Shown here: positions 56,129 through 64,000 of the stretch, one piece after another | How the letters are laid out: every line of letters begins with the position of its first letter | Numbering within the stretch: the stretch's first letter is position 1 | From: Mesorhizobium sp. YM1C-6-2 | Lineage (GTDB): Bacteria; Pseudomonadota; Alphaproteobacteria; Rhizobiales; Rhizobiaceae | DNA length: 64,000 bases | Direction: 5' to 3' | Assembly (NCBI RefSeq): GCF_003666685.1 | Contig: NZ_RCIZ01000005.1 | Span: 310,001-374,000 of the forward strand | Made by a program: the position numbers and the translations under genes | Notes under the pieces: generated by a model | Databases searched by the model: none | What the model was told of the DNA's origin: nothing | The model's input: the letters and a program-made list of their open reading frames with translations, nothing else

Positions 56129-56926
56129 ATGCATAGGGAAGCGGGTTTGGAGCAAGCCATCAGGGCAATGGGCGGAGTTTCCGCCTTGGCCCGCAGTCTT
56201 GGTGTTGCTCAACCGACGGTTTCGCTGTGGCGTCGTGTCCCGTCCGAACGGGTTCTTTCCGTCGAAGCTCTTACCGGCCTGCCGCGGACCGTATTGCGCC
56301 CCGATCTTTACCCGGCGCCGACGGAGCATCCCGCGAATATCGATGATATCGACCGCGCGCGATCGGACGAATACGCCCTCCTCGCATCACTGCTGCTGAC
56401 GCCGCCTGATGCCAATCTCCTGGCTCGGCTTTCCAGTCTTCAGGGCAGCGACGACACGCTCGTGGGACGCGCCCACGCGGCACTTGGCCAGGCAGCCGCA
56501 GCCGCTTCCGCCGATGACGTCGCCCGCGAATATTTCCATCTCTTCATCGGCGTCGGTCGCGGCGAGCTGATCCCTTACGCCTCTTACTACCTGACCGGCT
56601 TCCTCAACGAACGGCCGCTCGCCCGCCTGCGCGGAGACATGAAGCGCCTCGGCATCGAGCGGGCCGCCGGCCATTTCGACCCCGAGGATCATCTCGGCAC
56701 GCTCTGCGAGGTCATGAGCGGCCTTGCCGGCAATCGCTTCGAGATTCCTGCCAGCGAAGAGCAGGATTTCTTCGAACGGCATGTCGCGCCCTGGGCCGGG
56801 CGTTTCTTCGCCGACCTGAAGAACGCGAAGGCCGCGAAATTCTACCGGGCGGTCGGCGCCCTCGGTCAGCTCTTCATCGACATCGAAACCGAAGCCTTCG
56901 CCATGGAGACGCGGCGAAGCGCTTAG
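56129..56926 (+). CDS. YdaS/Cro-like HTH fused to a TorD-family chaperone
   Basis: A 265-residue fusion. Residues about 6-50 form a YdaS/Cro-type HTH (GLEQAIRAMGGVSALARSLGVAQPTVSLWRRVPSERVLSVEALTG). Residues about 78-255 are a TorD/DmsD-like all-helical chaperone (YALLASLLLTPPDANLLARL, YFHLFIGVGRGELIPYASYYLTGFLNERPLARLR, DHLGTLCEVMSGL). TorD proteins bind Tat signals and load molybdenum cofactor. The ATG at 56129 has a better GAGGG distance than 56123. It directly precedes the Tat-exported formate dehydrogenase genes. Confidence 0.88.
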   Translation: MHREAGLEQAIRAMGGVSALARSLGVAQPTVSLWRRVPSERVLSVEALTGLPRTVLRPDLYPAPTEHPANIDDIDRARSDEYALLASLLLTPPDANLLARLSSLQGSDDTLVGRAHAALGQAAAAASADDVAREYFHLFIGVGRGELIPYASYYLTGFLNERPLARLRGDMKRLGIERAAGHFDPEDHLGTLCEVMSGLAGNRFEIPASEEQDFFERHVAPWAGRFFADLKNAKAAKFYRAVGALGQLFIDIETEAFAMETRRSA

Positions 56927-56967
56927 ACGCTGCCTTGGGCCGAGCCCGCAAAAGAGGAGGAAGGAAG

Positions 56968-57177
56968 ATGCAGGACACGCGACGGACGGCGCTAAGCCGC
57001 CGCAACTTCCTTCGAGCCTTCGGCGGCGCCTCGACCACTGCGGTTGCAGCCGCCGCGTTCGTTCCCACCGAGGCCCAGGCCTACAATCCGGGAGAAGAGG
57101 AGACGCGGGCGCGCTACCAGGAGACGGATCACGTCAAGGCGTTCTATCGCGTGAACCGCTATCCCCAGAAGAAGTGA
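56968..57177 (+). CDS. Small Tat-signal formate-dehydrogenase-associated protein (FdhX-like)
   Basis: A 69-residue protein. The twin-arginine signal LSRRNFLRAFGGASTTAVAAAAFVPTEAQA fills the first 37 residues; the mature part is only about 30 residues, ending DHVKAFYRVNRYPQKK. AGGAAGGAAG precedes the ATG. It lies 41 bases after the TorD gene and seven before fdhA. Such proteins are annotated as formate dehydrogenase region Tat targets; it may be a structural subunit. Confidence 0.88.
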   Translation: MQDTRRTALSRRNFLRAFGGASTTAVAAAAFVPTEAQAYNPGEEETRARYQETDHVKAFYRVNRYPQKK

Positions 57178-57184
57178 GGTTGCC

Positions 57185-60106
57185 ATGCTGACGAAGCGCA
57201 AGGGCGGACAGGCAAGCCGCACGAGACTGCAGACCCTGGTGGGGGGCGCCGCATCGGCTCCCGTCGACCGTCGAACATTCCTGCGCCGCTCCGGCCTCGC
57301 CGTCGGCGGGATGGCCGCGCTCGGCTCGTTCCAGCTCGGCACGGTCAACAAGGCCGCCGCGATCAGCCCGCCGCAGCCGGGAGTGCCGATCGAGATAAAA
57401 AAGAGCATCTGCACCCATTGCTCGGTCGGGTGCACGGTGACGGCCGAGGTCCAGAACGGCGTCTGGACCGGCCAGGAGCCGTCCTGGGACAGCCCGTTCA
57501 ATCGCGGCTCGCATTGCGCCAAGGGCGCCAGCGTGCGCGAGCTCGTGCACAGCGACCGTCGCCTGAAATACCCCATGCGACTCACCGGCGGCCAATGGGA
57601 GCGCGTCAGCTGGGACGAGGCGATCAACGGCATAGGCGACAAGCTTCTCGAAATCCGTGAGAAGTCCGGGCCGGAATCCGTCTACTGGATGGGGTCGGCG
57701 AAGTTCTCCAACGAAGGCACCTATCTCTTCCGCAAACTTGCCGCCCTGTGGGGAACGAACAACCAGGACCACCAGGCCCGCATCTGCCATTCGACGACGG
57801 TTGCCGGCGTAGCCAACACCTGGGGCTACGGCGCGATGACCAACTCCTACAACGACATCCGAAATTCCAAGACGATGCTTATCCTCGGCGGAAATCCGGC
57901 TGAGGCGCATCCGGTCGCCATGCAGCACCTGCTCGAGGGCAAGGAGCTCAACAACGCCAACCTCATCGTCATGGATCCGCGCTTCACCCGCACGGCAGCG
58001 CACGCGACGGAATATGCGCGCTTCAGGTCAGGCACCGACATCGCGCTGCTCTGGGGCATGCTCTGGCACATCTTCGAGAACGGCTGGGAGGACAAGGAAT
58101 TCATCGCCCAGCGCGTCTACGGGATGGACGAGGTCAGGAAGGAAGTCGCCAAATACACCCCCGACGAGGTGGAAACGATCACCGGCGTCCCCGGCGACCA
58201 GTTGAAGCGCATCGCCGAGATGTTCGCGACGCAGAAGCCGGCGACCATCATCTGGTGCATGGGCCAGACACATCACACGGTCGGGACGGCCAACACGCGG
58301 GCGAGCTGCATCCTGTGCCTCGCCACCGGCAATATCGGCAAACCCGGCACCGGCGCCAATATCTTCCGCGGTCACGACAACGTGCAGGGCGCCACCGATA
58401 TCGGGCTCGATGTGGTCACCCTGCCCTTCTACTACGGGCTGACGGAAGGCGCCTGGAAGCACTGGTCGCGCGTCTGGGAGATTCCCTACAACGACCTGGT
58501 CGGCCAGTTCCCCTCCAAGGAACTGATGGAGACGCCCGGCATCCCGCTGACGCGGTGGTTCGATTCGGTTTCGTTGCCGAAGGAGGACGTCCAGCAGCCC
58601 GACGTCATGCGGGCGATGTTCGTCCAGGGCCATGCGAGCAACAGTATCGCCCGCATTCCGGAGTCGATTAAGGGGCTCGCCGGCCTCGAACTGCTTGTCG
58701 TGGCCGATCCGCATCCGACCACCTGGGCCTCGCTCGCGGTGCAGGCAGGACGTCAGGACAACACCTATCTGCTGCCGGTCTGCACGCAGTTCGAGACCTC
58801 GGGGTCGCGCGTAGCCTCCAACCGGTCGCTGCAGTGGGGCGAGCAGATCGTCCCGCCGAGCTTCGAGCAGAAGGACGACTACCAGGTCCTCTACCTGCTC
58901 TCGCAGAAGCTCGGCCTCGCCGACTGGATGTTCAAGAACATCGCGGTCGAAGGCGATCGCCCGGTACCCGAGGACATCCTGCGCGAGATGAACCGCGGCA
59001 GCTGGTCGACGGGCTATTGCGGCCAGTCGCCGGAGCGGCTCAAGGCGCATATGAAGAACCAGCATAAGTTCGATCTGGTCACGCTGCGCGCACCGAAGGA
59101 CGATCCGGAGGTGGGCGGCGACTATTACGGCCTGCCCTGGCCGTGCTGGGGCAAGCCGGAGATCCGCCACCCCGGAAGCCCGAATCTCTACAGCACCGGG
59201 CGCCACGTCATGGACGGCGGCAGCCCGTTCCGCGCCCGCTTCGGCGTCGAACGGAACGGCGAAACGCTTCTCGCCGAGGGCTCCTACACGGAAGGCTCCG
59301 AACTCACCGACGGCTACCCGGAGTTCACCATGGCTGTGCTGCAGAAGCTCGGCTGGGACCAGGACCTGACGCCAGAGGAACGCGGGATCATCCAGACGAT
59401 CGGCGACGACATGGGCGGCATCGGCAAGGTGTCGTGGTCGACCGACCTGTCGGGCGGCATCCAGCGCGTCGCGCTCAGCCATGGCTGCCATCCCTACGGA
59501 AACGGCAAGGCCCGTGCGGTCGCGTGGAACCTGCCGGACCCGGTGCCGATCCACCGCGAACCGATCTATTCACCCAAGGTGGACCTGGTCGCGAAATATC
59601 CGACCTATCCGGACGCCAAGCAGTTCCGCCTGCCGAATATCGGCTTCAGCGTGCAGAAGGCGGCGGTGGACAACGGCATCGCGAAATCGTTCCCGATCAT
59701 TCTGACGACCGGCCGCCTGGTCGAATACGAAGGCGGCGGCGAGGAGACCCGGTCGAACCGGTGGCTGGCCGAGCTGCAGCAGGAGATGTTCGTCGAGATC
59801 AACCCCGCCGATGCCACCGACCGCGGCATCAGCGACGGCGCCTGGGTCTGGGTCAACGGAGCGGAGAACGACTCCAAGGCGCGGGTAAAGGCGCTGGTGA
59901 CCGAGCGCGTCGGCAAGGGCGTCGCCTTCATGCCCTTCCACTTCGGCGGCTGGTTCCAGGGCAAGGACCTGCGGGACAACTACCCGGAGGGGACCGACCC
60001 CTACGTGCTCGGCGAAAGCGCCAACAGCATCACAACCTACGGCTACGACCCGGTGACGGGCATGCAGGAGCCGAAGGTCACGCTTTGCCAGATCGCGGCG
60101 GCGTAA
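57185..60106 (+). CDS. fdhA: Periplasmic formate dehydrogenase catalytic subunit (FDH3-like, bis-MGD)
   Basis: Oxidises formate in the periplasm. The protein is 973 residues. The Tat signal has RRTFLRRSGLAVGG (about 29-42). The [4Fe-4S] site is CTHCSVGCTV (about 77-86) with SHCAKGA. The catalytic metal ligand is Cys201 with His202 in ARICHSTT, the Cys version of the selenocysteine site. Further landmarks are GGNPAEAHPVAMQHLL, HDNVQGATDIG and the C-terminal MGD-binding AFMPFHFGGW. There is no UGA within the frame. It is followed by electron-transfer subunits, so electrons go to the quinone pool or cytochromes. Confidence 0.96.
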   Translation: MLTKRKGGQASRTRLQTLVGGAASAPVDRRTFLRRSGLAVGGMAALGSFQLGTVNKAAAISPPQPGVPIEIKKSICTHCSVGCTVTAEVQNGVWTGQEPSWDSPFNRGSHCAKGASVRELVHSDRRLKYPMRLTGGQWERVSWDEAINGIGDKLLEIREKSGPESVYWMGSAKFSNEGTYLFRKLAALWGTNNQDHQARICHSTTVAGVANTWGYGAMTNSYNDIRNSKTMLILGGNPAEAHPVAMQHLLEGKELNNANLIVMDPRFTRTAAHATEYARFRSGTDIALLWGMLWHIFENGWEDKEFIAQRVYGMDEVRKEVAKYTPDEVETITGVPGDQLKRIAEMFATQKPATIIWCMGQTHHTVGTANTRASCILCLATGNIGKPGTGANIFRGHDNVQGATDIGLDVVTLPFYYGLTEGAWKHWSRVWEIPYNDLVGQFPSKELMETPGIPLTRWFDSVSLPKEDVQQPDVMRAMFVQGHASNSIARIPESIKGLAGLELLVVADPHPTTWASLAVQAGRQDNTYLLPVCTQFETSGSRVASNRSLQWGEQIVPPSFEQKDDYQVLYLLSQKLGLADWMFKNIAVEGDRPVPEDILREMNRGSWSTGYCGQSPERLKAHMKNQHKFDLVTLRAPKDDPEVGGDYYGLPWPCWGKPEIRHPGSPNLYSTGRHVMDGGSPFRARFGVERNGETLLAEGSYTEGSELTDGYPEFTMAVLQKLGWDQDLTPEERGIIQTIGDDMGGIGKVSWSTDLSGGIQRVALSHGCHPYGNGKARAVAWNLPDPVPIHREPIYSPKVDLVAKYPTYPDAKQFRLPNIGFSVQKAAVDNGIAKSFPIILTTGRLVEYEGGGEETRSNRWLAELQQEMFVEINPADATDRGISDGAWVWVNGAENDSKARVKALVTERVGKGVAFMPFHFGGWFQGKDLRDNYPEGTDPYVLGESANSITTYGYDPVTGMQEPKVTLCQIAAA

Positions 60107-60122
60107 GAGGGAGGAACCACAA

Positions 60123-60719
60123 ATGGCCAGGATGAAGTTCCTTTGCGACGCCGACCGCTGCATCGAATGCAACGCCTGCGTCACCGCCTGCAAGAACGAG
60201 CACGACGTGCCGTGGGGCATCAACCGGCGCCGCGTCGTCACCATCAATGACGGCAAGCCGGGCGAACGCTCGGTGTCGATGGCCTGCATGCACTGCACCG
60301 ACGCGCCATGCGCGGCGGTGTGTCCCGTCGATTGCTTCTACACGACGGCGGACGCAGTGGTGCTGCATTCGAAAGACCTGTGCATCGGCTGCGGCTACTG
60401 CTTCTACGCCTGCCCGTTCGGGGCGCCGCAATATCCGCGCGTCGGCAATTTCGGCAGCCGCGGCAAGATGGACAAGTGCACCTTCTGCGCAGCCGGCCCG
60501 GAGCCGGATTCGACCGAAATCGAATATGCGAAGTACGGCGCCAACCGCCTGGCCGAAGGCAAGCTGCCGCTCTGCGCTGAGATGTGCTCGACCAAGTCGC
60601 TTCTCGCCGGCGACGGCGAGATCATCGCGGCAATCTACAAGGAGCGGGTGACGCAGCGCGGCTACGGCTCGGGCGCGTGGGGCTGGCAGACAGCCTATCG
60701 GGAGACGGTCAACGTCTAG
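60123..60719 (+). CDS. fdh3B: Formate dehydrogenase iron-sulfur subunit (FDH3 beta)
   Basis: A 198-residue subunit with four [4Fe-4S] clusters, like FdnH/FdoH but without the C-terminal membrane anchor. Motifs in order are CIECNACVTACKNE (14-27), CMHCTDAPCAAVCP, CIGCGYCFYACPFG, and CTFC paired with LCAEMCSTKS. It has no signal of its own, so it is probably exported with the catalytic subunit. It is 16 bases after fdhA. Confidence 0.95.
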   Translation: MARMKFLCDADRCIECNACVTACKNEHDVPWGINRRRVVTINDGKPGERSVSMACMHCTDAPCAAVCPVDCFYTTADAVVLHSKDLCIGCGYCFYACPFGAPQYPRVGNFGSRGKMDKCTFCAAGPEPDSTEIEYAKYGANRLAEGKLPLCAEMCSTKSLLAGDGEIIAAIYKERVTQRGYGSGAWGWQTAYRETVNV

Positions 60720-60782
60720 ACCAGCAAGCGTATGGCGGGCGTTGGATTCCCGCGGCGAAACAAGCTCAGGAGGACGAAGCAA

Positions 60783-61811
60783 ATGCGGATCTGGAGCCTT
60801 GGCCGACTGATTTCGCCGGCTGTCGCAGCGTTCATTCTGGCTCTCGGCCTGCTTGTTGTTCCGGCGGGCGCGCAGGAAGGTCCATCGGCAAGCAACCCGA
60901 CCGCCGAGGCGGTGAACGAGCAGCAGCTCCTCGATGAGCTCAACAAGGTCCAGGGCCGCGTCACCATCCCGGACCGCAAGGCTGCGACGCTGCAGCAACC
61001 GCAAGGCCGCGAATATCAGGACTTCCATGAAGGCGTGCTGCCGTGGATCGGCACCATCGCCATCGTCGGCATGTTGCTCGTGCTTGCGCTTTTCTACTTC
61101 GTCAGGGGCCGGATCCGTACGCAGGCGGACGAATCGGGCGCCAGGATCCTCCGCTTCAATGCGCTGGAACGCCTCGCCCACTGGATCACTGCAACCGCCT
61201 TCATCGTTCTTGCCGTCACCGGCCTGAACTTCGTCTTCGGCAAGCGCCTGCTGATGCCGTTGATCGGACCCGAGGCGTTCTCGACCTGGTCGGTCTGGGC
61301 GAAATACGCGCATGATTTCGGATCCTGGGCGTTCATGGCCGGCGTGCTCCTCATTCTGGTCTTGTGGGTCTGGGACAATCTCCCGGATCGCTACGACGCG
61401 AACTGGCTGAAATCCGCCGGGGGTCTGTTCGACCGGTCGAACAAGACCCATCCGCCGGCAGGACGCTTCAACGCGGGGCAGAAGTTCATCTTCTGGGCTG
61501 TCGTGCTCGGCGGAATCGCGCTGTCGGTCTCAGGCATCTTCATGCTGTTCCCGTTCTACTTCACCGACGTCAACGGCATGCAGATGGCCCAGTATATCCA
61601 TGCGACCGTGGGCGTCCTGATGATCGCGGTCATCATCGCGCACATCTATATCGGCACGGTCGGCATGGAAGGCGCCTACGACGCGATGGGATCCGGCACG
61701 GTGGACCTGAACTGGGCCAAGGAGCACCACAGCGCCTGGGTGGAGGAGCAGCAACGCAAGGCCAGCGGCCGCGTACCGCCGCCGCATACGGCTCCCGAAC
61801 CTGCGGAATAG
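60783..61811 (+). CDS. fdhC: Formate dehydrogenase cytochrome b subunit
   Basis: A membrane anchor and quinone-linked gamma subunit, 342 residues. AGGAGG precedes the ATG at 60783. The N-terminal signal (SPAVAAFILALGLLVVPAGAQ) is followed by a periplasmic region and then four or five membrane segments (about 87-105, 130-148, 180-197, 240-258, 275-295). Heme b ligand candidates are His in RLAHWITATAF, KYAHDFGSW, MAQYIHATVG and VIIAHIYIG. The C-terminal 45 residues are cytoplasmic. It is the last gene of the operon. Confidence 0.93.
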   Translation: MRIWSLGRLISPAVAAFILALGLLVVPAGAQEGPSASNPTAEAVNEQQLLDELNKVQGRVTIPDRKAATLQQPQGREYQDFHEGVLPWIGTIAIVGMLLVLALFYFVRGRIRTQADESGARILRFNALERLAHWITATAFIVLAVTGLNFVFGKRLLMPLIGPEAFSTWSVWAKYAHDFGSWAFMAGVLLILVLWVWDNLPDRYDANWLKSAGGLFDRSNKTHPPAGRFNAGQKFIFWAVVLGGIALSVSGIFMLFPFYFTDVNGMQMAQYIHATVGVLMIAVIIAHIYIGTVGMEGAYDAMGSGTVDLNWAKEHHSAWVEEQQRKASGRVPPPHTAPEPAE

Positions 61812-61834
61812 AATAGGCCATCTCCTGTAAAATC

Positions 61835-61866
61835 AGAAAGCCCGGACCGATCGGTCCGGGCTTTCT
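61835..61866 (+). terminator. Strong rho-independent terminator of the fdh operon
   Basis: A perfect 16-base-pair palindrome (half AGAAAGCCCGGACCGA), immediately followed by TTTG, ends 55 bases past the fdhC stop. This is the clearest intrinsic terminator in the window. Confidence 0.93.
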
Positions 61867-62038
61867 TTTGATACCGTCCCGGCTCGTTTCCTTACCGCTG
61901 CGAAGGCCGGCGGGTCCTTTATGTGCAGTCGGTCATGCATCACCAAGGGTGACTGCGTCGGCTAAAGGTCTGGAGCAGCCCGGATACGTCCGGGACGATA
62001 GGCGGGCCGGAGCCGCTCCGGTTCGTCGTTTCCCTGTC

Positions 62039-62254
62039 TTAGGACGACGTTTCCGTACCACTGTCAGTGGCATTGTTGCCGGGGTCGCCCGACCAGTTCT
62101 GGCCGACGAGATTGTGGCCGGGATCGCCGACCCGCGTGCTGTCGGTGCTGTAGACCTGCCACGCAGGCTTTTGCTGCTGTACGTCGAGGAGAAAATAGCC
62201 GGCCCCAAACGCTATTGCGATCGCAACAACCATTCCCGTCAAGATCATGCCCAT
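62039..62254 (-). CDS. Small membrane-anchored protein, 71 residues
   Basis: One N-terminal membrane helix (MILTGMVVAIAIAFGAGYFLL) and a polar outer part with VYSTDSTRVGDPGHNLVGQNW. AGGAG precedes the ATG at 62254. Similar small proteins of this shape are common in rhizobia, but no function is known. It is on the opposite strand to the formate dehydrogenase operon and faces its terminator. Confidence 0.65.
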   Translation of the reverse strand: MGMILTGMVVAIAIAFGAGYFLLDVQQQKPAWQVYSTDSTRVGDPGHNLVGQNWSGDPGNNATDSGTETSS

Positions 62255-62323
62255 CGCCGCTTACTCCTTTCCTGTTGCCTTTGGCGGCAGCCAATAGCCG
62301 GGCCGCCGCCACAATATTCTCCC

Positions 62324-62995
62324 CTATTGCGGCGTCTGCTCGCCTTCAGCCGGAGCGGCGGCCCCGGAGGGCTCGGCAGCCGGCTTCTGCTGATACTGCA
62401 GGTCGAGCGCCGCCAAGGCGATCAGCGGCGGCGGCATGGCGACGCCGGCGACCCGCATTTCACGGGCCGTCTTCTGGCATTGCGCGATGTCGTTCGCAGA
62501 AGCGAGCTGTTCGGCCGCCTCGATCGTCAGCACCGACTCCTTGGGCGTGCTGGTTACATCGGCCGGGGGCAGCGGCGCAGCCCTGCTCTCCTTCTGAGGC
62601 GCATTGGTCGCCGATCCGCTCGCTGCATTGTCCTTGCCCGGCTTGGGGGCGTCGGTCGCCACGCCATCCTGACCGGTGATTTTCTGCGCCGAGCCGGTCC
62701 CGCCCTCCGTCTTCGCCGGATCGCCGGAACCGGTGGTCCCCTGCTTGGCGGCGCTATCCGATTGCTGAGCCGGGGCGGCTGCCGGTTTTGCCGCGGCCGG
62801 TGCGGGCGCCTCAGGCGGCGCCTTCATGAAGGCGAGGACTTCCTGGCACAGATTGGCCGGGCCGCTTTGCTGCGCGGCAGCCGCCTGATCGGCCGGCGCC
62901 TCAGTTGCGGGAGCAGCCGGCTGAGGCGTGGCGGTCTGTGCCAGGGACGTCGACGCCGACAGCGCGAGGATTCCTGCAAGGACGAACGTTCTCAT
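62324..62995 (-). CDS. Exported Ala/Pro-rich low-complexity protein, 223 residues
   Basis: The signal peptide MRTFVLAGILALSASTSLA is cleaved before QTATP. The first 150 mature residues are Ala/Pro/Gln/Thr-rich and probably disordered. The C-terminal 60 residues are more ordered and contain a Cys pair with the N-terminal LCQEVLAF (IAQCQKTAREMRVAGVAMPPPLIALAALD). GGAG precedes the ATG. No family is assigned; it may be an envelope spacer protein. It is upstream of the small membrane protein, 69 bases away on the same strand. Confidence 0.7.
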   Translation of the reverse strand: MRTFVLAGILALSASTSLAQTATPQPAAPATEAPADQAAAAQQSGPANLCQEVLAFMKAPPEAPAPAAAKPAAAPAQQSDSAAKQGTTGSGDPAKTEGGTGSAQKITGQDGVATDAPKPGKDNAASGSATNAPQKESRAAPLPPADVTSTPKESVLTIEAAEQLASANDIAQCQKTAREMRVAGVAMPPPLIALAALDLQYQQKPAAEPSGAAAPAEGEQTPQ

Positions 62996-63854
62996 GCCTG
63001 GCTCCTTCCCTTTTGTTCAGACGATTTCCCTTGTTGCCCAGACGATGGTCGCCGAATTTCACGCCGTAAGGTGCAGGACCATCGCACGACTTGCAAGTTC
63101 GAACCAAATGGCTGTCGCCAGCTTACGTTCCATCGCAGCGTTGCGCCATGGGATGGCGGTACGATCCGCCTTAAATGTGCCAACGGCGCTTTCGGCGATT
63201 CAACGACAGCGTCCCTTCGTTGGGACGGCAGAAATCAGTCTGTCGCGTAACGCACGAAGGGAATGCACGGGATAGACAGGGATAGAACTAAGGCGTTTCC
63301 AGGAGATGGATTTTGCCGATTTGAAGAATTTCGAAAAATTCTTGGCTGGGGAACCTGGATTTGGAGACAGCCAAAACCATATCCCCAGCTAGACCATTGA
63401 GATCACTGGGAAATCCGGACTGGCGAAGAGGCCTCGCCACAATTTGTGCATCACCTCTGTGCCCAGATCTCGGGGTGACGTCAAGGGTGATCGAACGCTT
63501 AGCATCTCAGGTAGACTGAGCGGGACGGAAGTCAAACTTTGCCCAGCCTGCGATCTCTGAGCTGAACGAAGGGTGGTCTCGCAAGACTGCCAGCCATATG
63601 ATCGCTGCCCGCAATGGGGCTGGTTGCAGCCTGTCGAGCTTTTGCACGAAATCGCAGAAACTGGCCGGCGTGCCAACGGTCGCCCGCGCAGCATTGAAGC
63701 TACTGACCGATGCTTTACATCAACTCTTGCCTTGCGCTTTCCATCCGGCGAAAACGCTCTTGGGGCTTTTTTCATGCTTGGGTAATGGGACGAACCGGTT
63801 GTGACAGCGTGATCGTTGATTCCCCAAATGAGCGCTTAAATCCGCGGGGGAAGA
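62996..63854. other. Gene-poor stretch near the right edge
   Basis: About 860 bases with only short, low-quality frames on both strands. GC content drops after 63300. Some frames (for example minus 63389-63775, rich in Ser and Arg) could be decayed coding sequence, but no family is recognised and there is no good start. Confidence 0.45.
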
Positions 63855-64000
63855 ATGAGCAACATAGAAGGAAATGCATTTCGGTTCTTGTTGCAGGAGG
63901 GTGACCGGCCCTTTCTCCCGTCTCGATGCTATATCGAAGCAGACCCCAAGATCCAAAATCGCAAGCAATGGATACTTCATCTCAGCCGCCCAGAGGGGGC
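63855..64000 (+). CDS. Start of a possible gene running off the right edge
   Basis: An ATG at 63855 with GGGGGAAG directly upstream opens a frame that stays open for 48 codons to the window end (MSNIEGNAFRFLLQEG ...). The peptide is mixed polar and unlike neighbouring genes, in lower-GC DNA. No family is recognisable from this length. Confidence 0.35.
   Translation, partial: MSNIEGNAFRFLLQEGDRPFLPSRCYIEADPKIQNRKQWILHLSRPEG

Noticed and set aside
57185-60106. Selenocysteine formate dehydrogenase
   Set aside because: The metal-ligand codon is TGC (Cys201), the frame contains no internal TGA, and no SECIS or sel genes are in the window.
63389-63775. A 128-codon minus-strand frame near the right edge
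   Set aside because: Ser/Arg-rich, no good ribosome site, no recognisable family; it may be decayed DNA.

Overview
The window is chromosomal DNA from a high-GC alphaproteobacterium. It is most likely a member of the Hyphomicrobiales (Rhizobiales), close to the Mesorhizobium/Phyllobacteriaceae group. The pointers are protein-level resemblance (B12-dependent NrdJ, rhizobial ParC and AspRS), the ppx-rlmE pair, formate dehydrogenases of the Methylobacterium FDH1 and FDH3 types, and the short palindromic intergenic repeats typical of this order. No rRNA, tRNA, CRISPR, phage or complete insertion sequence was seen. No database search was possible, so family names rest on motif recognition.

Left part (1-30.9 kb): mostly housekeeping. 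It holds the N-terminal part of secD, class II ribonucleotide reductase nrdJ under two NrdR boxes, an AT-rich orphan gene beside mirrored repeats, a GIY-YIG protein, catalase, acylphosphatase, small secreted proteins, a PfpI/DJ-1 protein and an ArsR-SRPBCC pair. Next come a tetR-MFP-RND efflux operon with clustered operators, parC, aspS, a streptothricin-acetyltransferase-like GNAT, an MFS permease, rnd, guaB, a DHA2 efflux pump, rlmE and ppx/gppA.

Middle part (31-45.5 kb): a cytoplasmic NAD-linked formate dehydrogenase system. It has an FdwAB/FDH1-like two-subunit enzyme, a tiny lipoprotein, a TusA-like protein, MoeA, FdhD and MobA. A convergent operon encodes a tungstate-type ABC importer (tupBCA) followed by two further MoeA-like proteins, one fused to a periplasmic-binding-protein-like (PBP-like) domain. 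A divergent regulator carries an excisionase-type HTH and the same kind of PBP-like domain. Together these suggest uptake, sensing and cofactor insertion of W or Mo for formate oxidation.

Insertion (45.5-48.5 kb): a lower-GC pair of cell-surface genes (acyltransferase-3 and a DUF4091 protein). It is bracketed by about 280-bp direct repeats made from the 3' ends of the HTH-PBP gene and of a convergent DUF6494 gene, so it looks like a recent arrival.

Right part (49-61.8 kb): a second, Tat-exported formate dehydrogenase (FDH3-like fdhABC plus a small Tat protein). Upstream lie a maturation cluster (lipoate/biotin-ligase-like protein, DUF6505, DUF6352, DUF3305, DUF3306), an unusual HTH-TorD fusion, a multi-cluster ferredoxin and a WD40-cytochrome c fusion. 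A strong terminator ends the operon at 61.87 kb. The last 2 kb hold two small envelope proteins and mostly non-coding DNA.
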